Assembly: GCA_903858815.1 (NCBI GenBank)
Contig: CAIOKE010000218.1
Coordinates: 1 to 64,000 of the forward strand
Length of the DNA: 64,000 bases
From: an uncultured Planctomycetaceae bacterium
GTDB lineage: Bacteria > Planctomycetota > Planctomycetia > Planctomycetales > Planctomycetaceae
Reading direction: 5' to 3'
Shown here one piece after another: positions 18,415 through 26,697 of this stretch. Numbering within the stretch: position 1 is the first letter of the stretch; every line of letters begins with the position of its first letter. A program made the position numbers and the translations under genes. The notes below the pieces were generated by a model. That model was given only the letters and a program-made list of their open reading frames with translations, did not search any database and had not been told where the DNA came from.

Positions 18415-19920
18415 TTATTCTGACTGTCGCTGAGTCAGCTGCAGTCGGCTGAAGAACGTCTGCAGCTCAAGCGGAGCTCGGTCAATATCCAGTCGCAGCA
18501 GGTCGTCAGATTCGTAGGCATCAATCTGCTGCTGAATTTCTGACAGCAGCAGTTCCAGCTCCGGACTGCGAGGCCTGTCGCGAAGCGTCCATGCCTGTCC
18601 GATCATGCCAAGCAACTGCAGGTATTTCTTTTCGGGGGCCACTTCGCCTTTTTCACGAACAGCAGCGAAGGCTTTCCACGCATCGGCGGCATCCGGCACA
18701 GCACTGGACATCAGAGCGACTCCCACCTGCATGGAGGCCAGTTCTGCTTCGGTGGATTCCGGATAGAATCGAACAACGGCATTCCACAGATCACGTCGAT
18801 CGGGCTGCAGCATAGCAAGGGCGTACTGTCGTGCGGCTGACGACTGTTTCCGGACTTCCGGCTGCACCACGGGGGCCGGCAGGCGAATTCCCGGGACAGT
18901 CAGTCGTGTGATGGCCCATGTGGCAAGCGTGCAGGCGAGTAATGCACCGGCGAGCAGTGTCAGCTGCCGGCGACGGCGTTGGAGGTAAGCAAGCGGGCCG
19001 AACGATGTGTCTGAAGGATCATTCGGAGACAACGTGGCCGCGACGGTCAGGGCGGTTTCCAGTGCGCGACCATCAGGAAACCGATCCTCCGGCTTCTTTG
19101 ACATCATGCGTTCAATGATTGAACACAGCTGCGTCGGCAGATCGGGACGGAGTGCAGCGAGTGAGGGAGGCAGTTCCTTCAGGTGCTGGACTGCCACCGT
19201 CATGGGGTTTCGGCCGGGAAACGGGGGTCTGCCGGCGAACATATGCCAGGCAGTGACTCCAAGCGAGTACTGGTCGGAACGATGATCAAGCTTCGTTCCC
19301 TGAATCTGCTCGGGGCTCATATACCATGGTGTTCCAAGCGTGGTGCCCGCCTGTGTCAGGTTCATGCGGACGGGAGCCGGCTGGTTCAGCTGGGCCAGTC
19401 CAAAATCCGTCACTTTTGCCACCGCCTGTCGATTCAGCAGGATGTTTTCCGGCTTAATGTCACGATGGACAATTCCAGCATCTGCGGCGGCTGTCAACGC
19501 GGCCGCAGTCTGCTGCAGCCATTTGATGCCGGTGGCAAAATCCGGTGGACCATGGCGGCGAATCCACTGGCTCAGATTCAGCCCGGGGACATATTCCTGC
19601 ACAATATAGGCGATTGATTTTTCCTGACCGGTCGTGATGATCTGAACCACATTCGGGTGACTGATTCCGCCGGCGGTGCGAGCTTCCTGTTCGAACCGTT
19701 TCAGCAGCACATCGCTGCGTCCTGGCAGAGATTCATTCTTCAGTACTTTGACCGCCACCTGCCGGCCAAGGCTGGTCTGTTCGGCCAGATACACGTCAGC
19801 CATGCCGCCACTGCCCAGGCGACGCAGCAGCAGGAATTCACCAATCCTCAGGTTGCTGAGATCGGTAGTTCCGACACTGTCGTCCGATGCACCGGTCGGG
19901 CGATCGTCTGAGTTACTCAC
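18415..19920 (-). CDS. Membrane-anchored Ser/Thr protein kinase (Hanks type)
   Basis: This 501-residue protein has an N-terminal protein kinase domain (about residues 30-295) with the glycine loop LGSGGMADVY, lysine in VAVKVLK, catalytic HRDIKPENILLN, DFGLAQ and GTPWYMSPEQ, so it should be active. A single membrane helix follows at about 318-336 (LTLLAGALLACTLATWAI), with a 160-residue extracytoplasmic part that has no recognised sensor domain. GTG 19920 is the start. The next gene on this strand, about 40 bases upstream, encodes an exported protein that could be co-expressed. Confidence 0.94.
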   Translation of the reverse strand: MSNSDDRPTGASDDSVGTTDLSNLRIGEFLLLRRLGSGGMADVYLAEQTSLGRQVAVKVLKNESLPGRSDVLLKRFEQEARTAGGISHPNVVQIITTGQEKSIAYIVQEYVPGLNLSQWIRRHGPPDFATGIKWLQQTAAALTAAADAGIVHRDIKPENILLNRQAVAKVTDFGLAQLNQPAPVRMNLTQAGTTLGTPWYMSPEQIQGTKLDHRSDQYSLGVTAWHMFAGRPPFPGRNPMTVAVQHLKELPPSLAALRPDLPTQLCSIIERMMSKKPEDRFPDGRALETALTVAATLSPNDPSDTSFGPLAYLQRRRRQLTLLAGALLACTLATWAITRLTVPGIRLPAPVVQPEVRKQSSAARQYALAMLQPDRRDLWNAVVRFYPESTEAELASMQVGVALMSSAVPDAADAWKAFAAVREKGEVAPEKKYLQLLGMIGQAWTLRDRPRSPELELLLSEIQQQIDAYESDDLLRLDIDRAPLELQTFFSRLQLTQRQSE

Positions 19921-19959
19921 AGCTGTGACCCACAGAAAAGTGTTCGAGAGCAGAAACGA

Positions 19960-20691
19960 TCAACGGCTCTTCTTCGCGACCGGCAGGACTGCACCACTGA
20001 TCTGCACCTTCAGGTCGCCGCGGCACTTTGCGGCGACGGGAACATTGATTCGCAGGTAGAGCGTGCCGGATTTTTTCGGAGTGTGTTCAACGCCACCGCC
20101 AATCAGGAACGGATCACCCGGCTTTCCATCCGTAAAGACCATCCCCACAAGAGCTCCGAATGGAGCACCACCGACGTGATCTTTTGCAGGATCGCCTGTG
20201 GGCAGCCCGGTCAGCGTCACCGGGGTTGTCAGATCCATGCGATAATCCCCCGTGACTACCAGACGCAGAGCCTTACCTTCCTGAACCTCGGCGACAGGCA
20301 TCCAGATCTTTGATACATCGAATTCCAGCTTTACGCCGTTTTCCTGCAGCAGTTCTTCACGAATGCCGTCCATACGCTGGCGAATTCCGGGCATCTGCGG
20401 ATTGATCTTTGCGATCCGCTCAAGTACCGCGATCGACTGCTCCTTTTCATCCTGCTTGTAGTACTCGTTGGCAACTTCCAGATATTCTGAAAGCAGCTGT
20501 TCTTCGGCTTTGCTGATACGCGATTCCAGCTGTTGTGGTGAGGCCGATTTCTCGCTGCTGTCTTTCTTTTTGGCATCCCGGTCACGGCTTTGTGCGGACA
20601 GTGGCGAGCAGGCCAGCGTGCAGATCAGCAGGGCTGTACAGAGCAGGCCTGAACGAGTCGTGAATGGGCTGAAGACGGACCGCAATGCCAT
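19960..20691 (-). CDS. Exported protein with helical N-terminal region, unknown function
   Basis: This 243-residue protein has a signal peptide (residues 1-33, ending SPLSAQ). Residues 38-115 are strongly helical and charged with TPR-like character (EEQLLSEYLEVANEYYKQ; SIAVLERIAKINPQMPG). The rest looks like a beta-rich domain with a GAPFGALVGMVF segment resembling the LecA/PA-IL-like galactose-binding fold seen in planctomycete proteins, though this is only a resemblance. It lies just upstream of the kinase gene and is probably its operon partner. Two direct repeats 70 bases upstream may regulate it. Confidence 0.72.
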   Translation of the reverse strand: MALRSVFSPFTTRSGLLCTALLICTLACSPLSAQSRDRDAKKKDSSEKSASPQQLESRISKAEEQLLSEYLEVANEYYKQDEKEQSIAVLERIAKINPQMPGIRQRMDGIREELLQENGVKLEFDVSKIWMPVAEVQEGKALRLVVTGDYRMDLTTPVTLTGLPTGDPAKDHVGGAPFGALVGMVFTDGKPGDPFLIGGGVEHTPKKSGTLYLRINVPVAAKCRGDLKVQISGAVLPVAKKSR

Positions 20692-20760
20692 GGCGCTTAT
20701 CTCCGGGGTCAGGAACAGTTTGACGAGGCCGTCAGCAGTGTGGACGAATGCCGACGCCGT

Positions 20761-20790
20761 GGGAATTCTCTCAGGTTCGAGGGAATTCTC
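20761..20790. promoter_or_regulatory. Direct repeat GAGAATTCCC, 20-base period
   Basis: The decamer GAGAATTCCC (reverse strand) occurs at 20761-20770 and 20781-20790, exactly 20 bases apart, about two turns of the helix. It sits 70 bases upstream of the exported-protein gene and right after the fhcC stop. This spacing is what a dimeric or tandem-bound regulator would use. Function is inferred. Confidence 0.35.
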
Positions 20791-20820
20791 ATAGTCCCAG
20801 CGGGGAAAAGTCTGAGTGAA

Positions 20821-21648
20821 TCAGGCGACCGAGTCCCCTGGCAGCAGGATTTCACCGAGGCCTTTTGAAGCCAGATCGCCGCGCCAGATGGTCTGACAGC
20901 GATTCAGGGCGGCACCAGCAAGCGGAAACTGCAGAGACTGCAGTCGGCGTTCCAGTAACCGCATGATGGTCAGCTGCAGCTGGCCACTGAAGGTGAACCC
21001 CGGCAGAAGTTCGGCAGTACAGCCACCGGCCAGCACGAGTGTTCCGCGGCGCATGCCGGCGCCGGCCCGTCGAGCACAGGGGCCTGCTGCGACCAGAGTA
21101 CCAGCAATCAGGTTTCTCCCCGCGCACTCCCCTACTGATCCGGCGACCGCAATCAGTCCGCGGCGCATGCAGAGGCCCGCTTCATCGCCACAGCTGCCGT
21201 GGATCAGCAGCGTGCCACCGGTCATCCCGCGGATGGACCCCGGTAATGCGCCACCAGCGCAGTTTCCCGCGTTACCGGAAATTCGAATCAGGCCACGTCG
21301 CATTTCTGCACCAGCCCAGTTCTGGACGCTGCCTGAAACTTCGATGACTCCACCTGCTAAACCGCTGCCCAGATGTCGTCCGGCCGGCCCTTCAACTCGC
21401 AGATGCCCGGCACGCATGCCGGCACCGATCCAGTGCACTCCTGACAAATCACCCTGAATGATCACTTGCTGATCAGTGGCATCGCCGGAGATCGTGAACA
21501 GTTCACCGAGTGTAACTTTTCGGTTCCCTTCAAAGACAGTCAGTTTCTGGATTTCAGAGTGAGCGATCGCAGCGAGCCTGTCCGGAGTCACTCCGTCCAG
21601 TTCGATGGGAATGGGTGTGCGAGCTGTATAAGTGAGGATCAGGGGCAT
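20821..21648 (-). CDS. fhcC: Formylmethanofuran dehydrogenase/formyltransferase subunit C
   Basis: This 275-residue protein matches subunit C of the Fhc/Fwd complex of tetrahydromethanopterin-linked C1 transfer. Residues 75-225 consist of repeated GxxMRRGxxxxxGxxG units (GAGMRAGHLRVEGPAG; GAEMRRGLIRISGNAG; GLCMRRGLIAVAGSVG; GAGMRRGTLVLAGG), which build a right-handed beta-helix. Planctomycetes are known to carry this pathway. Normally fhcA, B, D and C are together; none of the others lies in this window, so the subunit is encoded alone. Confidence 0.92.
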   Translation of the reverse strand: MPLILTYTARTPIPIELDGVTPDRLAAIAHSEIQKLTVFEGNRKVTLGELFTISGDATDQQVIIQGDLSGVHWIGAGMRAGHLRVEGPAGRHLGSGLAGGVIEVSGSVQNWAGAEMRRGLIRISGNAGNCAGGALPGSIRGMTGGTLLIHGSCGDEAGLCMRRGLIAVAGSVGECAGRNLIAGTLVAAGPCARRAGAGMRRGTLVLAGGCTAELLPGFTFSGQLQLTIMRLLERRLQSLQFPLAGAALNRCQTIWRGDLASKGLGEILLPGDSVA

Positions 21649-22127
21649 CGCAGGCTGTGAATCTGCTGGATTTTCGGATTTTATGCTGAAAACACTGAAT
21701 AAACGCGGAGGTTAAGGCAATTGACAGACGATGTGGAGTGGGTAATCGGGAGGGAAAATCGAGGACTTCCGCACCGTCCTTTCGGAAAATTCGACGAGAA
21801 ATCTGAAAATGCCGGAATGTCGGGCTGGGTAGCGTCTTGCTATTTTTTCCCGAAGATCGTAAAGTGACACAGAGTCGGTACCTTCGTTGACGTTCGTGAC
21901 GAGGGGCTGCGACTCGGGCAAGGCCATGTGAAGGTTGTCTGAACGGGTGTGATTCCTGTTTGTCAACTTCGTTGTGCCGGGTCCTTTGAGGTGTGATGCT
22001 ACAGAGTGCTCGATTATTCTTTGAGTCGTCCTGCAGTTTCCTCCCCAACAGTTTCTTTTGTGTTCTAACAGCTGCCGTTGGGGCAGCGTGCGGTGTTTTG
22101 GGAGCTGCAAGGCTCAGGGTTTGTGTG
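21649..22127 (+). promoter_or_regulatory. Long intergenic region with promoter and structured leader of the RRM gene
   Basis: No credible gene lies in this 479-base stretch. A promoter-like pair TTGCTA (21837-21842) and TAAAGT (21860-21865), 17 bases apart, would give a leader of about 255 bases. Near its end GCTGCC (22071-22076) pairs with GGCAGC (22082-22087), and the loop bases GTTGG can pair with CCAAC at 22045-22049, a pseudoknot-like or switching fold about 40-80 bases before the start. Long leaders are typical of cold-shock-type RNA-binding protein genes. Confidence 0.4.
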
Positions 22128-22508
22128 ATGAGTAAGAACATCTTCGTGGGAAGCCTGGCCTGGGCCACCACATCCGAAGGTCTTGAGAAGGCTTTCGCTC
22201 AGTATGGTAGCGTGACATCTGCAAAGGTGATCACGGATCGCGAGACCGGCCGGTCAAAGGGCTTCGGTTTCGTTGAGATGGCGACAGGCGGTGACGAGGC
22301 AATTCGTGCACTGAATGGCGCATCTCTGGACGGCCGTACGATCGTGGTGAACGAGGCTCGTCCTCGCGAAAGCCGCGGCGGTGGCGGTGGTGGCTACGGC
22401 GGTGGCGGCTACGGTGGTGGCGGCTACGGCGGCGGTGGTGGTGGTGGTGGTTACGGCGGTGGCGGCGGTGGCCGTCGCGAGCGTGGTGACCGCGGTGACC
22501 GTTACTGA
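22128..22508 (+). CDS. Glycine-rich RRM RNA-binding protein
   Basis: This 126-residue protein has one RNA recognition motif: RNP2 NIFVGSL at residues 4-10 and RNP1 SKGFGFVEM about 35 residues on, then a C-terminal tail of GGGGGYGGGGYGGG type with a final RRERGDRGDRY. It is the bacterial counterpart of the glycine-rich RNA-binding proteins that act as cold-induced RNA chaperones. ATG 22128 gives MSKNIFVGSL, the family start; it has no clear Shine-Dalgarno, though GGGAG lies further upstream. A strong terminator follows at 22564. Confidence 0.95.
   Translation: MSKNIFVGSLAWATTSEGLEKAFAQYGSVTSAKVITDRETGRSKGFGFVEMATGGDEAIRALNGASLDGRTIVVNEARPRESRGGGGGGYGGGGYGGGGYGGGGGGGGYGGGGGGRRERGDRGDRY
22378..22478. 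repeat. Tandem GGTGGCGGCTAC repeats encoding the Gly-Tyr tail
   Basis: About eight imperfect 12-15 base units (GGCTACGGCGGTGGC type) encode the GGGGY repeats of the RRM protein. Base composition is nearly pure G/C plus T, unlike the flanking RRM part. Confidence 0.85.
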
Positions 22509-22563
22509 TCACGACAGACCGACTCGCTTTGCGTGTTGGTCAGCAATCAGAAACGAATACAGG

Positions 22564-22594
22564 CCCGGGCTTCTTTGAAGCCCGGGTTTTTTTT
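22564..22594 (+). terminator. Rho-independent terminator after the RRM gene
   Basis: A perfect 10-base-pair stem, CCCGGGCTTC with GAAGCCCGGG, closes a TTT loop and is followed by eight T. It lies 55 bases after the RRM stop codon, and its T tract touches the stop codon of the convergent permease gene. Confidence 0.95.
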
Positions 22595-24089
22595 ACTGCC
22601 TGCGAAGCAGTCGAAACACAAAAGCGATGGTACCGGCAAGGGGCAGGGACACGATCGGGGTGCTGATCGACAGAGCGGTCAACCCCAGCAGGGCCTCGGT
22701 TCGAGCGAAGTGCATTTCATTGTACAACCGCGTCACTATTGGCTCGAAGGTAACAGGATGCAGCAGTGAGGCGGTGGTGACATCCCAGAACGCCCAGTGA
22801 GTCAGGACCAGCAGAGCCGCAGCCAGGGGCAAATCCTGCAGTCTCCAGATCAGACCTGTGGCCGTGCGGCGCTGCTGTGAATCTGCAGCCTGCAGCAGCA
22901 GGCTGGCGGCATGCAGGGATTCGCTGCGTTCTTCCGTCCACAGCAGCTGGGCTGCCGCGAAGGCTCGGGGCAACAGCCAGAGTATCTGTCCGAGCAGCTG
23001 TGGCAGCAGAGTATCCCATGCAGGTCTCAGCAGCGGCAGCTGAAACAGGGTCTGCAGCCCGAGTGAAAGTATCAGAGGACCTGCCAGACCGGGCAGCAGC
23101 AGGCAGCTGGAGATCACCGCGAGGACTCGTTGTCTGCCGCGCAGATCAGGGCTCAGCCGCGAGGCGATTCCGAGTGCGCAGATGGAAGCGGCGGCTGCAC
23201 AGCAGATGGAAGTTGCAAGGGAACTGGCAGTACGACGAACGGCAGTCGAGTCGGACAACAGATTCTGAATTCCGCGGAGGGCTGCGGGGGCTGACGAGTA
23301 GACTGGAATCAGAATCAGCAGACCCAGTGACAGGCCCACAAGGGCCCACGCTGCGCCGCATTGGATTCGTGACCCTGTCAGTCTGATCGGGGAAGGCTCT
23401 GCCGGCGCCGCGGATGAAGTCAGCGAGCAGGCGACTGCAAGCAGCCCCGGGATCAGCAGCAGCATTTCGAGAAGGAGTGCTGCCGCAGCCATCCTCAGTG
23501 ACTGGGACAGTGGTTGCCACGCGGCATGCGCATCAAACAGGCCGACGGCCCACGACCACGGGTGCTGGTCAATCTGCATCAGGGCTGCGGTTTCGAATTC
23601 CTGAAACACGACCACTGCGGTCAGGCTCCAGATGAGCAGAGTTGTTCGCCACGGGCCTGCCAGTTGCAGCCGCAGCCACTCGCGATACCAGCGGACTTTC
23701 GGAGTTCGTGTTCGCAGTAGCCGCCACGAGTGGATGGATTCCGTGGTGACTGACGCTGGCGGCAGAATTCGATACAGCAGCAGTCCGAGGGCCGCAGCCC
23801 GAAAAAACTGCAGTGTGCCGTAGAGCAATTCGGTCAGGACAATGTAACTGAGCCCGCCTGAAAGTCCGGCCCAGGCTGAGGCCGTCAGGCGATACTGGAA
23901 ACCGGTCACAAGATCCGGTGTAAAGAATGGCAGAACACAGCAGAGCTGACGCAGTGTGCGAGCCTGTCGCGTCCGTCCTTGCTGAATCCAATGGCTGAAC
24001 AATGGCAGGAGCAGGCAGACCAGAGTGCAGATCACAAGACTGCGGATGACGGAGGCAGTCATGGCGGTCTTCAGCATTGCATCTGACAT
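22593..24089 (-). CDS. ABC transporter permease, FbpB/ThiP-like double permease
   Basis: This 498-residue protein has about 12 hydrophobic segments arranged as two tandem permease domains, as in iron(III) or thiamine importers (FbpB, ThiP). The second half has a recognisable coupling stretch HAASLLLQAADSQQRRT in place of the usual EAA motif (EAAxxLGAs); the first half is more degenerate. It lacks an adjacent ATPase or binding protein. The substrate cannot be inferred, and the weak EAA loops make a non-classical partner possible. It is followed on this strand by nothing; upstream, 31 bases away, is the MBL-fold gene. Confidence 0.72.
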   Translation of the reverse strand: MSDAMLKTAMTASVIRSLVICTLVCLLLPLFSHWIQQGRTRQARTLRQLCCVLPFFTPDLVTGFQYRLTASAWAGLSGGLSYIVLTELLYGTLQFFRAAALGLLLYRILPPASVTTESIHSWRLLRTRTPKVRWYREWLRLQLAGPWRTTLLIWSLTAVVVFQEFETAALMQIDQHPWSWAVGLFDAHAAWQPLSQSLRMAAAALLLEMLLLIPGLLAVACSLTSSAAPAEPSPIRLTGSRIQCGAAWALVGLSLGLLILIPVYSSAPAALRGIQNLLSDSTAVRRTASSLATSICCAAAASICALGIASRLSPDLRGRQRVLAVISSCLLLPGLAGPLILSLGLQTLFQLPLLRPAWDTLLPQLLGQILWLLPRAFAAAQLLWTEERSESLHAASLLLQAADSQQRRTATGLIWRLQDLPLAAALLVLTHWAFWDVTTASLLHPVTFEPIVTRLYNEMHFARTEALLGLTALSISTPIVSLPLAGTIAFVFRLLRRQ

Positions 24090-24120
24090 GCCGCACTTCC
24101 TTCATGAGGATCCGTCGGAG

Positions 24121-24909
24121 TTATTGTGCCGGATGGACCCCGCGAGCCAGTTCTTCTTCCCAGTCATCCAGCAGAGGCCAGTCGACTGCACAGGTGCCGA
24201 AGTCAGCCATGTGCTGGTAGCGGTCCAGCCGATCAATAGCGGACTGCAGAAGTCGTCGATCGTTTCGGAACGCCGGTCCATGACTGGGCAGCAGCCATTC
24301 GACCCCACTGCCCTGGATTCTCTGCAGGGAGCGAATAAACGCGGGCAGGTCGGATCCGTGATGGGCATCGATGCTGCCGACACAACCATCGCGGAAAATG
24401 TTGTCCCCGGAAAACAGGAGCTTACCGAAGCGGAAAGCCAACTGACCAACCGCATGTCCGGGAGTATGCCAGACATCCAGATTGATGCCGTCAAGGCTTA
24501 ACTGGTCGCCTTCGTCAATCTCGAGGTCAATCTGCAGCGCCGGCAGATTGATGGAAATCTGTTGTGCCGGGATTTCGGCAAAGGCCGCGATACGATCATT
24601 GGATTCAAGGATTCTGCGGGCATGCGGGTGGGCGACCAGTCGAGCCCCGGGTAGCAGCTCTTTGGCCCGCACAAAGCCCTGCACATGGTCTGCATCGGCG
24701 TGAGTGGCCACCAGATAGCGACAGTTGGCCAGCGGGAAATCCATCTGTCGAATGAGATCGATCAATTCGTCGACCGTGTCCTCGTATCCAATATCCAGCA
24801 GCATCCAGTCGGATTGACCGTAGACGAGGTAAACACAGCACCCCAGTCGACGTCGCGCCTGAAAGTTCAGCTCAATCACGTTGGGAAACAGTTCGCGACG
24901 TTCCTGCAT
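24121..24909 (-). CDS. Metallo-beta-lactamase-fold hydrolase
   Basis: This 262-residue MBL-fold protein has the metal motif written as THADADH (so HxDxDH instead of the classic HxHxDH), the second-sphere histidine in [10 protein letters not shown], the aspartate in FSGDNIF and the final histidine in LLPSHGPAF. The substitution changes one zinc ligand but also occurs in other family members, so the protein may still be active. ATG 24909 ([13 protein letters not shown]) is chosen; the upstream residues are unrelated to the fold. It may form a unit with the permease downstream. The substrate is unknown. Confidence 0.85.
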   Translation of the reverse strand: MQERRELFPNVIELNFQARRRLGCCVYLVYGQSDWMLLDIGYEDTVDELIDLIRQMDFPLANCRYLVATHADADHVQGFVRAKELLPGARLVAHPHARRILESNDRIAAFAEIPAQQISINLPALQIDLEIDEGDQLSLDGINLDVWHTPGHAVGQLAFRFGKLLFSGDNIFRDGCVGSIDAHHGSDLPAFIRSLQRIQGSGVEWLLPSHGPAFRNDRRLLQSAIDRLDRYQHMADFGTCAVDWPLLDDWEEELARGVHPAQ

Positions 24910-25152
24910 CGAAATGCCTGATGTGCGGGGACAGAAGCAGCAGACGGCGTATGTCTGCGGAGAGTGCGTGATTCTAGCACGGATTCGTCTGTTCAGAAGT
25001 CCGCTTGCCTCGTGAAAAACGGGCATTTTTCGGATCTGACAGTGCGACAACATGGTTGTTTCGTGAGGAGGCCCGTATTTGTCAGCGGTAGTCACGGCGA
25101 TTTCTGTCCGCTAAGCTGCTGCGAAACCCCGGTCTTAACATGAGCAGGTCCG

Positions 25153-26091
25153 ATGTCACTGAAAACATCTTTTGCGGTTATCTATTTGCTGCTGGCAGGC
25201 GTCTGCATTCCAGTTCAGGCACAACAGCCACTCGATCCCGCCCGCAGGTATCTGATTATCCATTCGGATGATGCCGGAATGAGTCATTCCGTGAACAAAG
25301 CGACCATCGCGGCGATGGAACATGGTCTGGTGACGTCGTGCAGTATCATGACGGCCTGCCCATGGTTTCCTGAGTTTGCTGCGTGGGCGCGGCAGCACCC
25401 GGAAATGGATTTTGGGATTCATCTCACGCTGAATTCAGAATTTGAGAAGTATCGCTGGGGGCCAGTTGCCGGCCGAGATCGGGTGTCCAGTCTTGTCGAT
25501 GCCGATGGCTGGCTGCACCGTCGCAAAGAGGATGTCCAGAAGCATGCTCGGCCGGCCGATGTGGAGACGGAGCTGCGGGCTCAGATTGATCGGGCAATCA
25601 GTGCCGGAATCCGCCTGAGCCATCTTGATACGCACATGGGAACGGTGGTTTCGACTGGCGAAATGCTGGAAATTTACGTGCGTTTGGGACTGGAGTACAA
25701 GTTGCCGGTGATGATTATGCGTCACATCGACCCCGAACTTGCTGCGGGGTATCCCGATCTGGCGACAAAAAACGGTCTGTACATTGAGTCCCTGCGTGCT
25801 CAGGGGCTGCCGGCGATTGACTGGTTGTATCAGTTCTACGATGGCAATGACCCTGTCGCGAGGAAAAAACGTTATCTGGATACGTTTCACGCTCTCAAGC
25901 CGGGGGTTTCGCAGATGATTATTCATTGCGGGACTGATGATGCCGAGCTGCAGGGGATTACCGGCAGCCATTTCCTGCGTGGCGATGATACTCGAATTTT
26001 TTCCGATCCGGCGGTGAAGGCAGAGATTGAGGGCATGGGGATTGAGCTGCTGTCGTGGACTCAACTGCGTCAGCGTGCCGGCAGGCCCTGA
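25153..26091 (+). CDS. YdjC/ChbG-like carbohydrate deacetylase, exported
   Basis: This 312-residue protein has a signal peptide (cut near VQAQQ, residue 24) and a ChbG/YdjC domain: HSDDAGMSHSVN supplies the metal-binding aspartate, FGIHLTLNSE another ligand, and HLDTHMGTV the histidine pair. Family members remove acetyl groups from chito-oligosaccharides or related sugars. The signal peptide places it outside the cytoplasm, as in many planctomycete versions. It stands alone between two divergent units. Confidence 0.9.
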   Translation: MSLKTSFAVIYLLLAGVCIPVQAQQPLDPARRYLIIHSDDAGMSHSVNKATIAAMEHGLVTSCSIMTACPWFPEFAAWARQHPEMDFGIHLTLNSEFEKYRWGPVAGRDRVSSLVDADGWLHRRKEDVQKHARPADVETELRAQIDRAISAGIRLSHLDTHMGTVVSTGEMLEIYVRLGLEYKLPVMIMRHIDPELAAGYPDLATKNGLYIESLRAQGLPAIDWLYQFYDGNDPVARKKRYLDTFHALKPGVSQMIIHCGTDDAELQGITGSHFLRGDDTRIFSDPAVKAEIEGMGIELLSWTQLRQRAGRP

Positions 26092-26189
26092 TCTTTTCGC
26101 CAGTGATTGCCCCTGCCCCGTGCACGTCTACCATATGACTCAGGGAACTTCACTGTTCCGGCACTTCAGAAAACGAATGGGAAAAATCC

Positions 26190-26684
26190 ATGGATCCGAT
26201 GTTTGTACTGTCACTGGTGTCCCGCTGGATACATGTGGGCACAGCAGTTGTGCTGGTGGGCGGGCTGTTTGCTTTAAGGTTTGTGGTCCATCCGGTGCTG
26301 GCAGGACGTCCGGATGACCTTGCGGCAATTCGCGGTCGCTGGAAGAAATACGTGCACGGCGGAATTGCTCTGCTGCTGCTGTCGGGTGGGTTCAATTACT
26401 GGCGTGCGATCGCTGGCGGGCGAGTGGACGGAATCTACCATGCCATGGTCGATACCAAGATTCTGCTGGCTCTGGGGTCTTTCTTCCTGTCTTCAGCCCT
26501 TGTGGGACGCTCTGCCGGGACGCAGAAGTTCCGTGATGCCGCACCCAAATGGGCTGGAGTGGTGTTGCTGCTGGGGGCCGTCATTATTGGCCTCAGCGGC
26601 GTAGTGAAAGTTCGTGACAATGCGAAGCAGGCCAGTCTGCAGGCTGCCGGGGCTGCTGCGAATGAGACGGTCGGCCAGAAGTAA
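26190..26684 (+). CDS. Four-helix membrane protein, CopD-like
   Basis: This 164-residue protein has four hydrophobic segments (about residues 8-30, 50-68, 86-106, 122-142). The N-terminal WIHVGTAVVLVGG and the histidines in VVHPVL and YVHGG resemble the haem- or copper-binding CopD/DUF2214-like membrane family, but the match is weak. It has no adjacent partner. It is convergent with aspartate kinase, 13 bases apart. I regard the membrane topology as secure and the family name as tentative. Confidence 0.72.
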   Translation: MDPMFVLSLVSRWIHVGTAVVLVGGLFALRFVVHPVLAGRPDDLAAIRGRWKKYVHGGIALLLLSGGFNYWRAIAGGRVDGIYHAMVDTKILLALGSFFLSSALVGRSAGTQKFRDAAPKWAGVVLLLGAVIIGLSGVVKVRDNAKQASLQAAGAAANETVGQK

Positions 26685-26697
26685 CCGTCATTGAATT

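Noticed and set aside
21554-22171. Minus-strand 205-codon frame
   Set aside because: It crosses the fhcC start and the RRM leader; no domain and odd composition.
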